From: an uncultured Rhodospirillales bacterium
GTDB lineage: Bacteria > Pseudomonadota > Alphaproteobacteria > Acetobacterales > Acetobacteraceae
DNA length: 59,185 bases
Direction: 5' to 3'
Assembly: GCA_903928895.1 (NCBI GenBank)
Contig: CAIYSR010000005.1
Coordinates: 1-59,185 of the forward strand
Part shown: one piece after another, positions 46,940 through 55,634 of the stretch
Numbering within the stretch: the stretch's first letter is position 1
Layout of the letters: each line of letters begins with the position of its first letter
Translations under genes and position numbers: made by a program
The notes under the pieces: generated by a model
Database searches by the model: none
Told to the model about the DNA's origin: nothing
The model's input: only the letters and a program-made list of their open reading frames with translations

Positions 46940-47701
46940 TCAATCCGCGGTCCAGCCACCGTCGATGACAAGGGCACTGCCGGTCATCAAGCCCGCCGCA
47001 TCGGAGGCGAGGAAGACAATGGCGCCGGTAAGGTCCTCGACCTGGCCGACGCGACCGAGTTTAATCTTGCCGACAACGGCCGCCTTGAAGGCAGGGTCTG
47101 CGAAGAAGGGCTTGGTCATCGGCGTCTCGATGAAGGTCGGACAGAGCGTGTTGACCCGGATGTTGTGGGGGCCAAGTTCCACCGCCATCGCCTTGGTCAT
47201 GCCCTCCATCGCCCATTTGGACGCGCAGTAGACGCTGCGGCTGGCGGCACCGACATGGCCCATTTGGGAGGAGACGTTGATGATGCTGCCGCCGCGCTTG
47301 GCCGCGACCATGCCTCGAGCGACGGCCTGGGCGACAAAAAAGGCGGAGCGGAGGTTGAGGCTCATGATGGCGTCGAAATTGGCGACGCTGACCTCAAGGA
47401 AGGGCTGCGGGCGGTTCATGCCGGCGTTATTGACCAGGATGTCGAAAGGACCCGACGCGGCGATGGATGTGGCGACGGCGTCGAGGTCAGAGACGTCGAG
47501 CACCAGGGTGTCGGCCTGGCCGCCAGCGGCGCGGATTTCGCCGGCGGCGGCTTCGATCTCAGCGCGGGAGCGGGCGGCGAGGGTGACGTGGGCGCCCGCT
47601 CCGGCGAGGGCCGCAGCGGCGGCGAAGCCGATGCCGCGGCCGGCCCCGCTGATCAGGGCGCGCTTGCCGTCGAGGCAAAAGTTCACGGGATTGGGGAGCA
47701 T
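46940..47701 (-). CDS. SDR oxidoreductase paired with the HisD-like gene
   Basis: A 253-residue classical short-chain dehydrogenase. The nucleotide motif is SGAGRGIG (about residues 17-24), NNAG is in DILVNNAGMNRPQPF, the catalytic Ser is in INVSSQMGHVG and the Tyr-Lys pair in SVYCASKWAMEGM. It ends ALVIDGGWTAD. It lies downstream of the HisD-like gene on the same strand, with the AT-rich inverted-repeat element between them. In sulfopropanediol degradation SDR enzymes (HpsO/HpsP) work with a HisD-like enzyme (HpsN), so a role in oxidising a small diol is plausible but unproven. Confidence 0.85.
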   Translation of the reverse strand: MLPNPVNFCLDGKRALISGAGRGIGFAAAAALAGAGAHVTLAARSRAEIEAAAGEIRAAGGQADTLVLDVSDLDAVATSIAASGPFDILVNNAGMNRPQPFLEVSVANFDAIMSLNLRSAFFVAQAVARGMVAAKRGGSIINVSSQMGHVGAASRSVYCASKWAMEGMTKAMAVELGPHNIRVNTLCPTFIETPMTKPFFADPAFKAAVVGKIKLGRVGQVEDLTGAIVFLASDAAGLMTGSALVIDGGWTAD

Positions 47702-47733
47702 GGATTAGGTCCCAGGACAGGAAAGAAAGAAGG

Positions 47734-47904
47734 AAGGACTTCTTTTTTGAAAAGAAGAAGCAAAAAACTTTTATCCATTTTTGTCGCAACGAAATCGGAC
47801 GGAGGAGATTGGCGACGCCACCAGTTCTTTGGGATTCTCCCCTCTCTTCCTGGAGAATGACGAGTAAAATATTCCAATTCTTCTTTTCAACAAAAGAAGT
47901 CCTT
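47734..47904. repeat. AT-rich inverted-repeat element, second copy
   Basis: The left arm (47734-47776, starting AAGGACTTCTTTTTTG and ending ACTTTTATCC) matches the left arm of the element at 26052 almost base for base. The right arm (47878-47904) is its inverted counterpart over about 27 bases. The inner sequence differs from the other copy and holds a further hairpin (ATTCTCC/GGAGAAT near 47834-47858). It lies between the SDR start and the HisD-like stop, three bases from the latter. It may serve as that gene's transcription terminator as well as being mobile. Confidence 0.72.
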
Positions 47905-47907
47905 CCC

Positions 47908-49215
47908 TCAAGGGGCCGCCTTACCATAGGGCACATTCAACCCTCCGTAGCGGCGCAGGCGGATATTGGCTTGTTCGGCATGGCCGGCGAAGCCTTCGAG
48001 CATGCACAGGCGCGAGCAATATTCGCCCATCAGCACCGAGGCTTCGTCGGTCAGCACCCGCTGGTAGGTGACGGTTTTGAGGAATTTGCCGACCCAGAGG
48101 CCACCGGTGTAGCGGGCGGCTTTTTTGGTCGGCAAAGTGTGGTTGGTGCCGATGACCTTGTCACCATAGGAGACGTTGGTGCGCGGGCCGAGGAAGAGCG
48201 CGCCGTAGTTTTTCATGTGGGCGAGGAAGTAGTCGGGGTCATGGGTCATGACCTGGACATGTTCGGAGGCGATGCGGTCGGCTTCGCGCAGCATTTCGGC
48301 GTCGTCGGCGCAGACGATGACTTCGCCGCAATCGTCCCAGGCTTGCCGTGCGACCTTGGCGGTGGGAAGGATTTTGAGCAGGCGCTCGACTTCGGCCATG
48401 GTTTCGAGCGCGAGTTTGCGCGAGGTGGTGAGCAGGATGGCGGGCGAGGTGGGGCCGTGTTCGGCCTGGCCGAGGAGATCGGTGGCGCAGATTTCGGCGT
48501 CGATGGACTCATCGGCGATGATGAGGGTTTCGGTCGGACCGGCGAAGAGGTCGATCCCGACGCGGCCGTAGAGCTGGCGTTTGGCTTCGGCGACGTAGGC
48601 ATTGCCGGGGCCGACGAGCATGTCGATCGGTTCGATGGTCTGGGTGCCGAGCGCCATGGCGCCGACCGCCTGGATGCCGCCGAGGCAGTAGATAACGTCG
48701 GCGCCGGCGAGGTGCTGGGCGGCGACGATCGCCGGCGCCGGTTTGCCGTTGAAGGGCGGTGCACAGGTGATGATGCGGGGCACGCCGGCGACCTTGGCGG
48801 TGACAACCGACATGTGCGCGGAGGCCAGGAGGGGGTATTTGCCGCCTGGGACATAGCAGCCGACGGACTGGACCGGGATATTCTTGTGGCCAAGAACCAC
48901 GCCGGGGATTGTCTCAACCTCGATGTCGCGCAGGGCCGCGCGCTGGTGTTCGGCGAAATTCTTCACCTGGGCCTGGGCGAACTGGATGTCGGCGATGTCG
49001 CGGGCGCTAAGCTGGGACAGGCAGTCCTGGATTTCGCCGTCGGTCAGGCGGTAGTCGGCGCGGGACCAGTTGTCGAATTTCTCGCTCATTTCGCGCACGG
49101 CCGCGTCGCCACGGGCAGCGATGTCGGCGAGCAGGGTCTCGACAGTGCCGCGGATGCGGGCGTCGTCCTCGGCGACCGTCGCGGCGTCACGCCCGCGCTT
49201 GAGATATTCGGCCAT
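47908..49215 (-). CDS. HisD-family dehydrogenase, sulfopropanediol dehydrogenase-like
   Basis: A 435-residue histidinol-dehydrogenase-fold enzyme. Family stretches are [56 protein letters not shown] and [14 protein letters not shown], with the metal/substrate residues in [13 protein letters not shown]. The wording of these motifs fits the HpsN-like subgroup acting on small diols better than biosynthetic HisD, and no his genes are nearby. AAGGAG lies upstream of the ATG. The neighbouring SDR fits a two-dehydrogenase oxidation. Whether the substrate is sulfopropanediol is inference. Confidence 0.82.
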   Translation of the reverse strand: MAEYLKRGRDAATVAEDDARIRGTVETLLADIAARGDAAVREMSEKFDNWSRADYRLTDGEIQDCLSQLSARDIADIQFAQAQVKNFAEHQRAALRDIEVETIPGVVLGHKNIPVQSVGCYVPGGKYPLLASAHMSVVTAKVAGVPRIITCAPPFNGKPAPAIVAAQHLAGADVIYCLGGIQAVGAMALGTQTIEPIDMLVGPGNAYVAEAKRQLYGRVGIDLFAGPTETLIIADESIDAEICATDLLGQAEHGPTSPAILLTTSRKLALETMAEVERLLKILPTAKVARQAWDDCGEVIVCADDAEMLREADRIASEHVQVMTHDPDYFLAHMKNYGALFLGPRTNVSYGDKVIGTNHTLPTKKAARYTGGLWVGKFLKTVTYQRVLTDEASVLMGEYCSRLCMLEGFAGHAEQANIRLRRYGGLNVPYGKAAP

Positions 49216-49284
49216 GTCGGGGGGCTCCTTGCTGTCCGGATGGTTGATGCCGGCGAAAACGGGTGCTGTCCAGATCAGGCACGC

Positions 49285-50733
49285 TCAGGGAAGTTCGGTG
49301 GCGGCGATGGCTTCGGCAAGGAAGGCGGCCTGAGAGCGGGCGCGGAAAATGCGCGCGCCGCGCGCGGCTTGGCGGGCGAGGGCGGCAGGGTCGGCGAGCA
49401 GGCCGGCGCAAGCGTCGACGAGGCCGTCATAGGTGGCGCCGTAAACGGCGGGGCGCAGATTGTCCTCGATTTCGGTATCAGGGGCGATTTCGCTGACCAC
49501 CGCCTTGCCGTTCGCCAGCAGATATGAGCAGCGCACGACCTCGAAGATATGGTCATCGAAATAATGGATATTCAGCAGCAGCCGCGACCGCGCGATCCAG
49601 GCATCGCGGGCCTCGCGGAAGGCGCCGAACAAGCGCTGCACCCGCAGGCCGCGCGCCTCCAAAGCGTCGAGGATGGCGCCGCGCCGCGGGTTGATGGCGC
49701 CGTAGAACAGGATGTCGATATCGGGCTCGGGCCCGGCCGGGATGCGGTGCAGTTCCGCGACATGGCCGATCCGCAGCAGGCCGATGCGGCCGACCCCGGC
49801 CTCGCGCAGCGCGGCGATGTTGCGGGGGCTGTAGTCCCACACCGGATAGCGGGCGAGCAGACGACGGTAGACCGGGTTGCGGCCGGACCAGCTCGCCATC
49901 TGCTCCAGGTTCACCAGGACGGTGCGCGGCGGCAAGGCAAGTTCGCCCGCGCGCAAAGCCAGCAGATGCGCACCGACCACGAGGGTCACGCCGTCGGCAC
50001 GGCGCGGCAGGCCGTAGTCGATATCGACGGTGCAGCCGAGTTCGTGCAGGCCGATCGCCAGCCCGTCCATCGTCTCGTCGAAGGTGGCGCCGCTGCCTGG
50101 GCGCGCTTCGGCGCAGATAAGGTGCACCTTCTCCCAGCCCGGCGGCGGCGACGGACGGATGGCACTCGGCCAGGCCGGCGTCGGCCTGGTCTCGCGCAGC
50201 GGCAGCCAGGTGACGAAGCTGCGCACCCTCTCCTGGCGGGCACACGCGGCGGCATGGGCGGCGCGCTCATCCGCGAGGTCGGGATCGGCGTCGCCTGCGG
50301 CGATGAGGGCATCGAGAATCTCGATCGCGCGGTCATGGGCTCCGAGCTGACCGTGGGCGGCCGCGGCCCGGCGGCGCGCCACCGTCTCGGCCGGGGCCAG
50401 AGCGCTGACCCGTTCGTACCAGGCGATCGCTTCGTCGAGCTGCCCGCGCGCGTCGTGGATCGTGCCGATCTGCATCGCGCTGTGATGGAAATCCGGCACC
50501 AGCGCCAGCGCGGCATGGAGATGTTCGATGGCCGTGTCGAAATCGCCGATCTCGGAACAGACGACGCCAGCAATATGGCGGATGCCAACGTCATCGCTGA
50601 CCAGGGCCAAGGCGGCGGCCACGCAGCTTCGCGCGGCGTCCGGCTGCTGGGCGGCCGCATGCGACTGACCCTGGCGCACCAGATCCAGCGCCCGCTCGAT
50701 CGCCGCCGCCCTTAACTCGTCGGTCACCTGCAC
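49285..50733 (-). CDS. TPR protein with C-terminal glycosyltransferase-like domain
   Basis: A 482-residue protein. Residues about 1-160 contain three to four tetratricopeptide repeats (AIEHLHAALALVPDFHHSA, AIAWYERVSALAPAE). From about residue 200 on comes a glycosyltransferase-like fold without an obvious full GT-B signature: RPGSGATFDETMDGLAIGL, DIDILFYGAINPRRGAILD, and a C-terminal SYLLANGKAVVSE followed by YDGLVDACAGLLADPAAL, as in spore-type glycosyltransferases. The start is GTG with AAAGGA upstream. It could modify a surface polysaccharide or glycoprotein. The sulfotransferase-like gene at 57155 belongs to a similar surface-modification category. Confidence 0.7.
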   Translation of the reverse strand: MQVTDELRAAAIERALDLVRQGQSHAAAQQPDAARSCVAAALALVSDDVGIRHIAGVVCSEIGDFDTAIEHLHAALALVPDFHHSAMQIGTIHDARGQLDEAIAWYERVSALAPAETVARRRAAAAHGQLGAHDRAIEILDALIAAGDADPDLADERAAHAAACARQERVRSFVTWLPLRETRPTPAWPSAIRPSPPPGWEKVHLICAEARPGSGATFDETMDGLAIGLHELGCTVDIDYGLPRRADGVTLVVGAHLLALRAGELALPPRTVLVNLEQMASWSGRNPVYRRLLARYPVWDYSPRNIAALREAGVGRIGLLRIGHVAELHRIPAGPEPDIDILFYGAINPRRGAILDALEARGLRVQRLFGAFREARDAWIARSRLLLNIHYFDDHIFEVVRCSYLLANGKAVVSEIAPDTEIEDNLRPAVYGATYDGLVDACAGLLADPAALARQAARGARIFRARSQAAFLAEAIAATELP

Positions 50734-50942
50734 TCCCGTCCTTTGCCGCCGCGTCTCCCCTTAGCGAAACCGGGACGAGGCGACGAGTCCCATCGCGGCG
50801 CCGCGATGAAGTTCCTTCTTGAAATAAACTCGAACCCCACATGCCCATGCGCTTCGCGCTCTCGCGCAAGCGGGCGAATGCAGGAATGCAGGTTTTGCGT
50901 CCCCTTCGAACAGAAGCGCTGACTTCCTCCCCCTTGGGGGCG

Positions 50943-52430
50943 CTACACCAGCTCCATCGGTTCCGCCGGCCAAGAGTGCAGCCGGCCAAAGCGGGCGGTT
51001 TTCTTGGACTGGTGACGGTCCATCCGGCGCAGCACGTCGGCAAGGAAGCGGATCGCCTCGGGCAGGAACGGGCCTTTGTTGAGCATCACGCATTCCGCCC
51101 GTTGCGCCATCGCTGCATCAGTGGTTTCGGCACGGGTCGGGATGCCGTCACTGATCAACCCGTCCAACACCTGGGTGGCCCAGACCACGGGGACATGGGC
51201 CGCTTCGCAGAGCCACATGATCTCCTCCTGGATTTCGGCCATGCGGGCATAGCCGAGTTCGACCGCGAGATCGCCGCGCGCGATCATCACCGCGATCGGG
51301 CCGCCACCGGCGCCCTGGACGAGCAGGCGGGGAAGATTGCTGACGGCCAGGGGCGTCTCGATCTTGAGCACCAGCGGCATCGGCGGCAGGTCGGGCCGGC
51401 GCTGGGCGAGTTCGGCGCGCAGCCAGACGATGTCCTGCGGGCGCTGCACGAAAGAGAAGCCGACCAGATCGGCAACCTCGGCGACCGCATCGAGATCGAT
51501 AAGGTCCTTGTCCGTGAGCGGCGGCATCCGCAGTTCGAGGCCGGGAAAGTTGACGCCTTTTTCCGCCCGCAGGCGCTCCCCCTTGGCCCGGGCGCTGGTG
51601 ACTTCGAGCTCGATCCGGCCCTCTGCGGCGGCAGCGACGCGAGTGCCGATCTTGCCGTCGTTGAACCACACCTCGGCGTCCACGGTGAGGTCAGCCAGGA
51701 TCGCGGGGAAGTTGAGCGTGGCGATCACCGCGTCGTCGCGCCGGGCACGGTCGAGATCGGCGACCAGGACAATGCGGTCGCCGCGGTGCAGGCGCACGCG
51801 ATCGGTGGCGTGGATGGTCTCGATGCGGCATTTCGGGCCGCCGATATCCATCAGCACGCGACAGGTGCGTCCGGCGGCGGCGGCGGCGGCGCGGACATGC
51901 TCGGCCATCAGACGCCATGTGGCGGCGTCGTCATGGGCGCAGTTGATGCGCGCGCAGCTCATCCCGGCCTCGACCAGGCGGGTGGCGAGGCCGGGGTCGC
52001 ACGCGGCGTCCGGAGGCAGTGTGACCATGATGCGGGTGCCGGCGCCGGTCGCGTCATCGCCGAACAGGGCGGTCTTGGCGCGGTTCAGCGCGCGGGCACC
52101 AGCCATCAGCCGGCCGGGAGGCGGGTATGGCGGGGCCGCGGTGCCGGTGATTCGGGCCAAAGTGGCGCAGAGCGCATCGAGCGTGGCGACGACATGACCC
52201 TCGCTGCGGCCGAGCGAGGAAAGTCCGTGCGCCGCGAGGCCGGCCTGGAGGTCGCTGAGGTCGTGCCGCCGCAGTTCAAGATAGGCGGCGAGGTTGCGCG
52301 CGCCGGCGGCGAAGCCGCGGTCGGTAAGCGCGGGCTTCCATTGTGCGAGCGACTTGGCCACGGCGTCGTCCAGGGTGGCGCGCAAGGTTTCGATGCGCTG
52401 GAGGAGGTCAGCGGGGGAATGGGGAGTCAT
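50943..52430 (-). CDS. Pyruvate kinase-like protein, atypical
   Basis: A 495-residue protein. Residues about 1-115 are a helical N-terminal extension not found in standard pyruvate kinase. The barrel follows from about 130: TRIMVTLPPDAACDPGL, ARINCAHDDAATW, VLMDIGGPKCRIE, then VNFPGLELRMPPLTDKDLID and VMIARGDLAVELGYARM. The late segment is WATQVLDGLISDGIPTRAE-TTDAAM, where canonical enzymes read EVSDVANAV, and the usual C-terminal allosteric domain is missing. It may be a degraded or re-purposed paralogue. An ATTGT-ACAAT palindrome (52502-52519) lies upstream of the start. Confidence 0.75.
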   Translation of the reverse strand: MTPHSPADLLQRIETLRATLDDAVAKSLAQWKPALTDRGFAAGARNLAAYLELRRHDLSDLQAGLAAHGLSSLGRSEGHVVATLDALCATLARITGTAAPPYPPPGRLMAGARALNRAKTALFGDDATGAGTRIMVTLPPDAACDPGLATRLVEAGMSCARINCAHDDAATWRLMAEHVRAAAAAAGRTCRVLMDIGGPKCRIETIHATDRVRLHRGDRIVLVADLDRARRDDAVIATLNFPAILADLTVDAEVWFNDGKIGTRVAAAAEGRIELEVTSARAKGERLRAEKGVNFPGLELRMPPLTDKDLIDLDAVAEVADLVGFSFVQRPQDIVWLRAELAQRRPDLPPMPLVLKIETPLAVSNLPRLLVQGAGGGPIAVMIARGDLAVELGYARMAEIQEEIMWLCEAAHVPVVWATQVLDGLISDGIPTRAETTDAAMAQRAECVMLNKGPFLPEAIRFLADVLRRMDRHQSKKTARFGRLHSWPAEPMELV

Positions 52431-52540
52431 CGAACACGCTCCGACATGGCCCGGGTGGGGCGCCAGCGCATAGTATCCGCCTGGCGCGGGGGCGGTGGGC
52501 TGATTGTATTATGACAATTAAGTGACAGAAACAGCCACAA

Positions 52541-53071
52541 TCAGAGGACGAAGGGCAGGTCGGTGTCACCGGTGGCTTCGCCCATCGCGGTGATCAGGGC
52601 GTGGGCCTGGCCGCGGTGATGGGTCTGGTGGTTGAACATGTGGGTGACGAGGAGGCCCCGCGGTTTGCGCATTTCACGTCCAACGCCGCCGCTGAACCAG
52701 GTCAGGTCCTGGTCAAGCCAGTCCTGCGCCAGGGCTTCGGCCCAGGCCACGATGCGGGCGTCATCAGTGGTGCGGGCTTCATGCATCGCGGCGAAATCAT
52801 CATACAGCGTGGGGCTCTGCGCTTGCGCGATGGCGGGTTTGTCCCAACCCGCGAAGCGGGACATCCACATGCGGTCGGCCCAGAGGATGTGTGCCAGCGT
52901 ACCGTGCAGCGAGGCCCAGAAGGCGCCGCGGTCGGCTTTGCGCGCGGCATCGGGAAGGCGGGCGGCGGCGGCGTACCAGCGGCGGTTCACTTCGGCGTTG
53001 TAGATGGCGAGCGTCTGCACAAAGGCGGGGGTGATCACGGCGGCCTCCGGGGTCCATTGTGCCGGCAGCAT
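52541..53071 (-). CDS. DinB/YfiT-family metal-binding four-helix protein
   Basis: A 176-residue protein of the DinB superfamily. The likely metal-binding histidines are in LHGTLAHILWADRMW and in THMFNHQTHHRGQAH, the signature end of the family. Members are thiol-dependent transferases or of unknown role; the substrate is not predictable. It ends 110 bases before the pyruvate-kinase-like gene and is divergent from the amidohydrolase upstream. Confidence 0.85.
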   Translation of the reverse strand: MLPAQWTPEAAVITPAFVQTLAIYNAEVNRRWYAAAARLPDAARKADRGAFWASLHGTLAHILWADRMWMSRFAGWDKPAIAQAQSPTLYDDFAAMHEARTTDDARIVAWAEALAQDWLDQDLTWFSGGVGREMRKPRGLLVTHMFNHQTHHRGQAHALITAMGEATGDTDLPFVL

Positions 53072-53142
53072 TGCATGGCGCCGCGGGCGGGCGTAGCCTT
53101 AAGGGTCATAACAGCTCCCCGCCGCCCGCCGGAGGCCAATCA

Positions 53143-54252
53143 ATGAACGTCCAGCTGCGTGAAACCGCCGCCATCCAGCCTGCCGGCGCCAGCCGGCTGA
53201 CCGTCGCGGATTGCGACATCCATCCCGCGACGCGAAGCGAAAAGGACCTGCATCCGTGGCTCGAACGCCGCTGGATCGAGCATATTGCGCAGTTCGGCAA
53301 GCCTGGCCGCCTCGGCTGGGCCACCGGGCCGGCCTATCCCAAGGGGCAGCCCAATGCCTCGCGGCGCGACGCGCTGCCGCCGGAGGGCGGGCGCCAGGGC
53401 AGCAGCCTTTCGTTCATGCAGTTCCAGCACCTCGATCCCAACAATGTCGAACTCGGCATCCTCAACCCGCTCGGCGCCGGGCAGGGGGTGCAGAATCCGG
53501 AGTTGTCGGCAGCCTTGTGCCATGCCACCAACGAGTGGCAGATCGCGGAGTGGACCAGCAAGGACCGCCGCCTCAAAGGCTCCGTCATGGGCAACTACGA
53601 GGATGCCCCCAGCGCCGCCGCCGAAATCCGCCGCTACGCCGGCAACCCCCATTTCGCCCAGGTGCTGCTGCTGACCCGCACCGCCGAGCCGCTGGGGGCG
53701 CGGAAATACTGGCCGATCTATGAGGCCGCCTGCGAGGCCGGCCTGCCCGTCGCGATCCATGCGTTCGGCTATGGCGGCAGCCCGATCACCACGGCAGGCT
53801 GGCCCTCCTATTATATCGAGGAGATGGTCGGCCACGCCCAGACCAGCGAGGCGGTGGTAACGTCGCTGGTGGTGGAGGGGGTGTTCGCGCGGTTCTCGAC
53901 GCTGAAGGTGATCATGGTGGAGGGCGGCTTCGCCTGGGCGCCGTCGCTGGCCTGGCGGCTCGACAAGGTGTGGCGGCGGCTGAAGGCGGAGACGCCGCAG
54001 CTGACGCGAGCGCCGTCGGAATATATCCGCGACCATGTGTGGTGGACCAGCCAGCCGATGGAGGAGCCCGAACCGCGCGCGCATCTGCTGGACACGATGG
54101 GCTGGATGGGGTGGGACAAGCTCTTGTTCGCGACCGATTATCCGCATTGGGATTTCGACGACCCGGCGACGTGCCTGCCGTTGAAGCTTGACGAGGCGGA
54201 CCGGCGGCGCTTCTTCCTCGGCAATGCCCGGGCCGTCTACGGGCTCGGTTGA
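53143..54252 (+). CDS. Amidohydrolase-2 family metal-dependent hydrolase
   Basis: A 369-residue TIM-barrel hydrolase/decarboxylase of the amidohydrolase-2 group. The N-terminal metal motif is VADCDIHPATRSEKD, a histidine follows in PVAIHAFGYGG, and the C-terminal end of the barrel has LLFATDYPHWDFDDP, with FFLGNARAVYGL closing the protein. Such enzymes decarboxylate or hydrolyse aromatic acids. CCGGAGG lies upstream of the ATG. It is divergent from the DinB-like gene and has no partner in the same direction except the iron-import genes 155 bases on. Confidence 0.85.
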   Translation: MNVQLRETAAIQPAGASRLTVADCDIHPATRSEKDLHPWLERRWIEHIAQFGKPGRLGWATGPAYPKGQPNASRRDALPPEGGRQGSSLSFMQFQHLDPNNVELGILNPLGAGQGVQNPELSAALCHATNEWQIAEWTSKDRRLKGSVMGNYEDAPSAAAEIRRYAGNPHFAQVLLLTRTAEPLGARKYWPIYEAACEAGLPVAIHAFGYGGSPITTAGWPSYYIEEMVGHAQTSEAVVTSLVVEGVFARFSTLKVIMVEGGFAWAPSLAWRLDKVWRRLKAETPQLTRAPSEYIRDHVWWTSQPMEEPEPRAHLLDTMGWMGWDKLLFATDYPHWDFDDPATCLPLKLDEADRRRFFLGNARAVYGLG

Positions 54253-54329
54253 CCGGGCCGGCCGTACCGGTGGTTTGATCGCGGCGGGGCAGGTCCGAGG
54301 TTTTTGCACGATGGACAGTCCCGCGACGC

Positions 54330-54358
54330 TTGCGCGACGCCGACGGGGTCCCTATTTT
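54330..54358 (+). promoter_or_regulatory. Putative sigma-70-type promoter of the cupredoxin-FTR1 genes
   Basis: TTGCGC (54330-54335) and TATTTT (54353-54358) are separated by exactly 17 bases. The expected start site is near 54365, just ahead of a Fur-like palindrome and 40-odd bases before the ATG. Confidence 0.45.
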
Positions 54359-54369
54359 CAGCAGAGAAG

Positions 54370-54386
54370 TTGCAACTCATTCGCAA
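54370..54386. promoter_or_regulatory. Fur-like palindromic site before the iron-import genes
   Basis: TTGCAACTCATTCGCAA has TTGC/GCAA outer symmetry and the ATGA-type core reminiscent of alphaproteobacterial Fur boxes. A perfect palindrome CGCAATTGCG (54382-54391) overlaps its right end. It sits just after the predicted transcription start, a position suited to repression, ahead of two genes for iron uptake. Assignment to Fur is inference; Irr or another regulator is possible. Confidence 0.45.
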
Positions 54387-54407
54387 TTGCGACACCAGAG
54401 GCGCCCC

Positions 54408-54740
54408 ATGCGTATTATCTCCCTTGCGTTCGCCGCCATCCTCGCCGTTCTTGCCGCGACCCCGGCGCAGGCGACCGATCCGAGCTTCACCATCATCATC
54501 CGCGACCACAGGTTCGAGCCCGCCCGCATCGAGGTGCCGGCGGGGCAGAAACTGCTGCTGGTGGTGCGGAACATGGACGCGTCGTCCGAGGAATTCGAGA
54601 GCAAGGACCTCAAGCGCGAGAAGGTGATCGCCGGCGGCAAGGAAGCCACCATCATCGTCGGCCCGCTCGCCGCCGGCACCTACCGGTTCGTTGGCGAATA
54701 CCATGAAGATACGGCCAAGGGCGAACTGGTCGCCAAGTAG
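54408..54740 (+). CDS. Periplasmic cupredoxin-like protein for iron import
   Basis: A 110-residue protein with a signal peptide (SLAFAAILAVLAATPAQA). The mature part is a cupredoxin-like fold (FTIIIRDHRFEPARIEVPAG, RFVGEYHEDTAKGEL). In other bacteria small cupredoxin-domain proteins, or the one in EfeO, are encoded beside FTR1/EfeU and are thought to oxidise or hand over iron. The next gene encodes FTR1, 36 bases downstream. The start at 54408 is preceded by AGAGG. Confidence 0.85.
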   Translation: MRIISLAFAAILAVLAATPAQATDPSFTIIIRDHRFEPARIEVPAGQKLLLVVRNMDASSEEFESKDLKREKVIAGGKEATIIVGPLAAGTYRFVGEYHEDTAKGELVAK

Positions 54741-54776
54741 CCTGCCGCCGCTGCCGTTCGCCGAGGGATCATCGCC

Positions 54777-55604
54777 GTGCTGTCCACCGCCATTATCGTT
54801 TTTCGTGAGATCCTTGAGGCCGCGCTGATTGTCGGCGTGGTCCTGGCCGCGAGCCGTGGGGTGCCGCGGCGAGGCGCAGCCGTGGTCGCCGGGATGGCGG
54901 GCGGGCTCGTCGGAGCCGTGCTGGTGGCGCTGTTCGCCGGCGAGATCGCCGATGCGCTCGCCGGGGCCGGGCAGGAGGTGTTCAATGCCGCGGTGCTGCT
55001 GGTTGCGGTGGCGATGCTGGGCTGGCACAATGTGTGGATGAAGACGCATGGCCGCGAAATCGCGCGCCACATGTCCGCGGTCGGTGACGCGGTGCGTGGC
55101 GGCAGCCAGCCGGTGCGCGCGCTCGCTGTCGTGGTGGGTGCCGCGATCCTGCGCGAGGGCTCGGAGACGGTGCTGTTCCTTTATGGCATTGCCGCCGGTG
55201 CCGGCGGCAGCGCCTGGGAGATGATCGCCGGCGGCGTGCTCGGCATCGTCGGCGGGGTGGCGCTCGGGGTGGCGCTGTATCGCGGGCTGCTGCGGATTCC
55301 GCCACGCCACTTGTTCGCTGTCACGTCTGCGCTGATCCTGCTGATGGCGGCCGGCATGGCGTCCCAGGCGGCGGCATTCCTGGTCGCGGCCGACCTGCTG
55401 CCGGCGCTGGTGCCGCAACTGTGGGACAGCTCGGCGCTGCTCGATCCGGGCAGCCTGCTCGGCCGCACCCTGCATACCCTGATCGGCTACGATGCCCGCC
55501 CGGCGGGTGTCCAACTCGTGGTCTTCGTGGCCACACTCGCGGTGATCGGGGTATCGATGCGCGCGGCTGGCGGCAGGCCGGCGCGGGTCCAGGCGGCGCG
55601 ATAG
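54777..55604 (+). CDS. FTR1-family iron permease
   Basis: A 275-residue inner-membrane protein with about seven helices. The iron-binding motifs are present: REILEAALIVGVV in the first helix (RExLE type) and LREGSETVLFLYG in a middle helix. The start is GTG with GAGGG upstream. It imports ferric or ferrous iron and probably works with the cupredoxin-like protein immediately upstream. No EfeB-type peroxidase is present in the window. Confidence 0.92.
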   Translation: MLSTAIIVFREILEAALIVGVVLAASRGVPRRGAAVVAGMAGGLVGAVLVALFAGEIADALAGAGQEVFNAAVLLVAVAMLGWHNVWMKTHGREIARHMSAVGDAVRGGSQPVRALAVVVGAAILREGSETVLFLYGIAAGAGGSAWEMIAGGVLGIVGGVALGVALYRGLLRIPPRHLFAVTSALILLMAAGMASQAAAFLVAADLLPALVPQLWDSSALLDPGSLLGRTLHTLIGYDARPAGVQLVVFVATLAVIGVSMRAAGGRPARVQAAR

Positions 55605-55634
55605 CGGCGCCGGTCCCGGCGGCGAGGCTTTGCG

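Noticed and set aside
47809-49527. 572-codon open frame opposite the HisD-like gene
   Set aside because: Antisense shadow; glycine- and aspartate-rich composition mirrors the true gene.
50841-52514. 557-codon open frame opposite the pyruvate-kinase-like gene
   Set aside because: Antisense shadow with no domain; the minus-strand protein is clearly a pyruvate kinase barrel.
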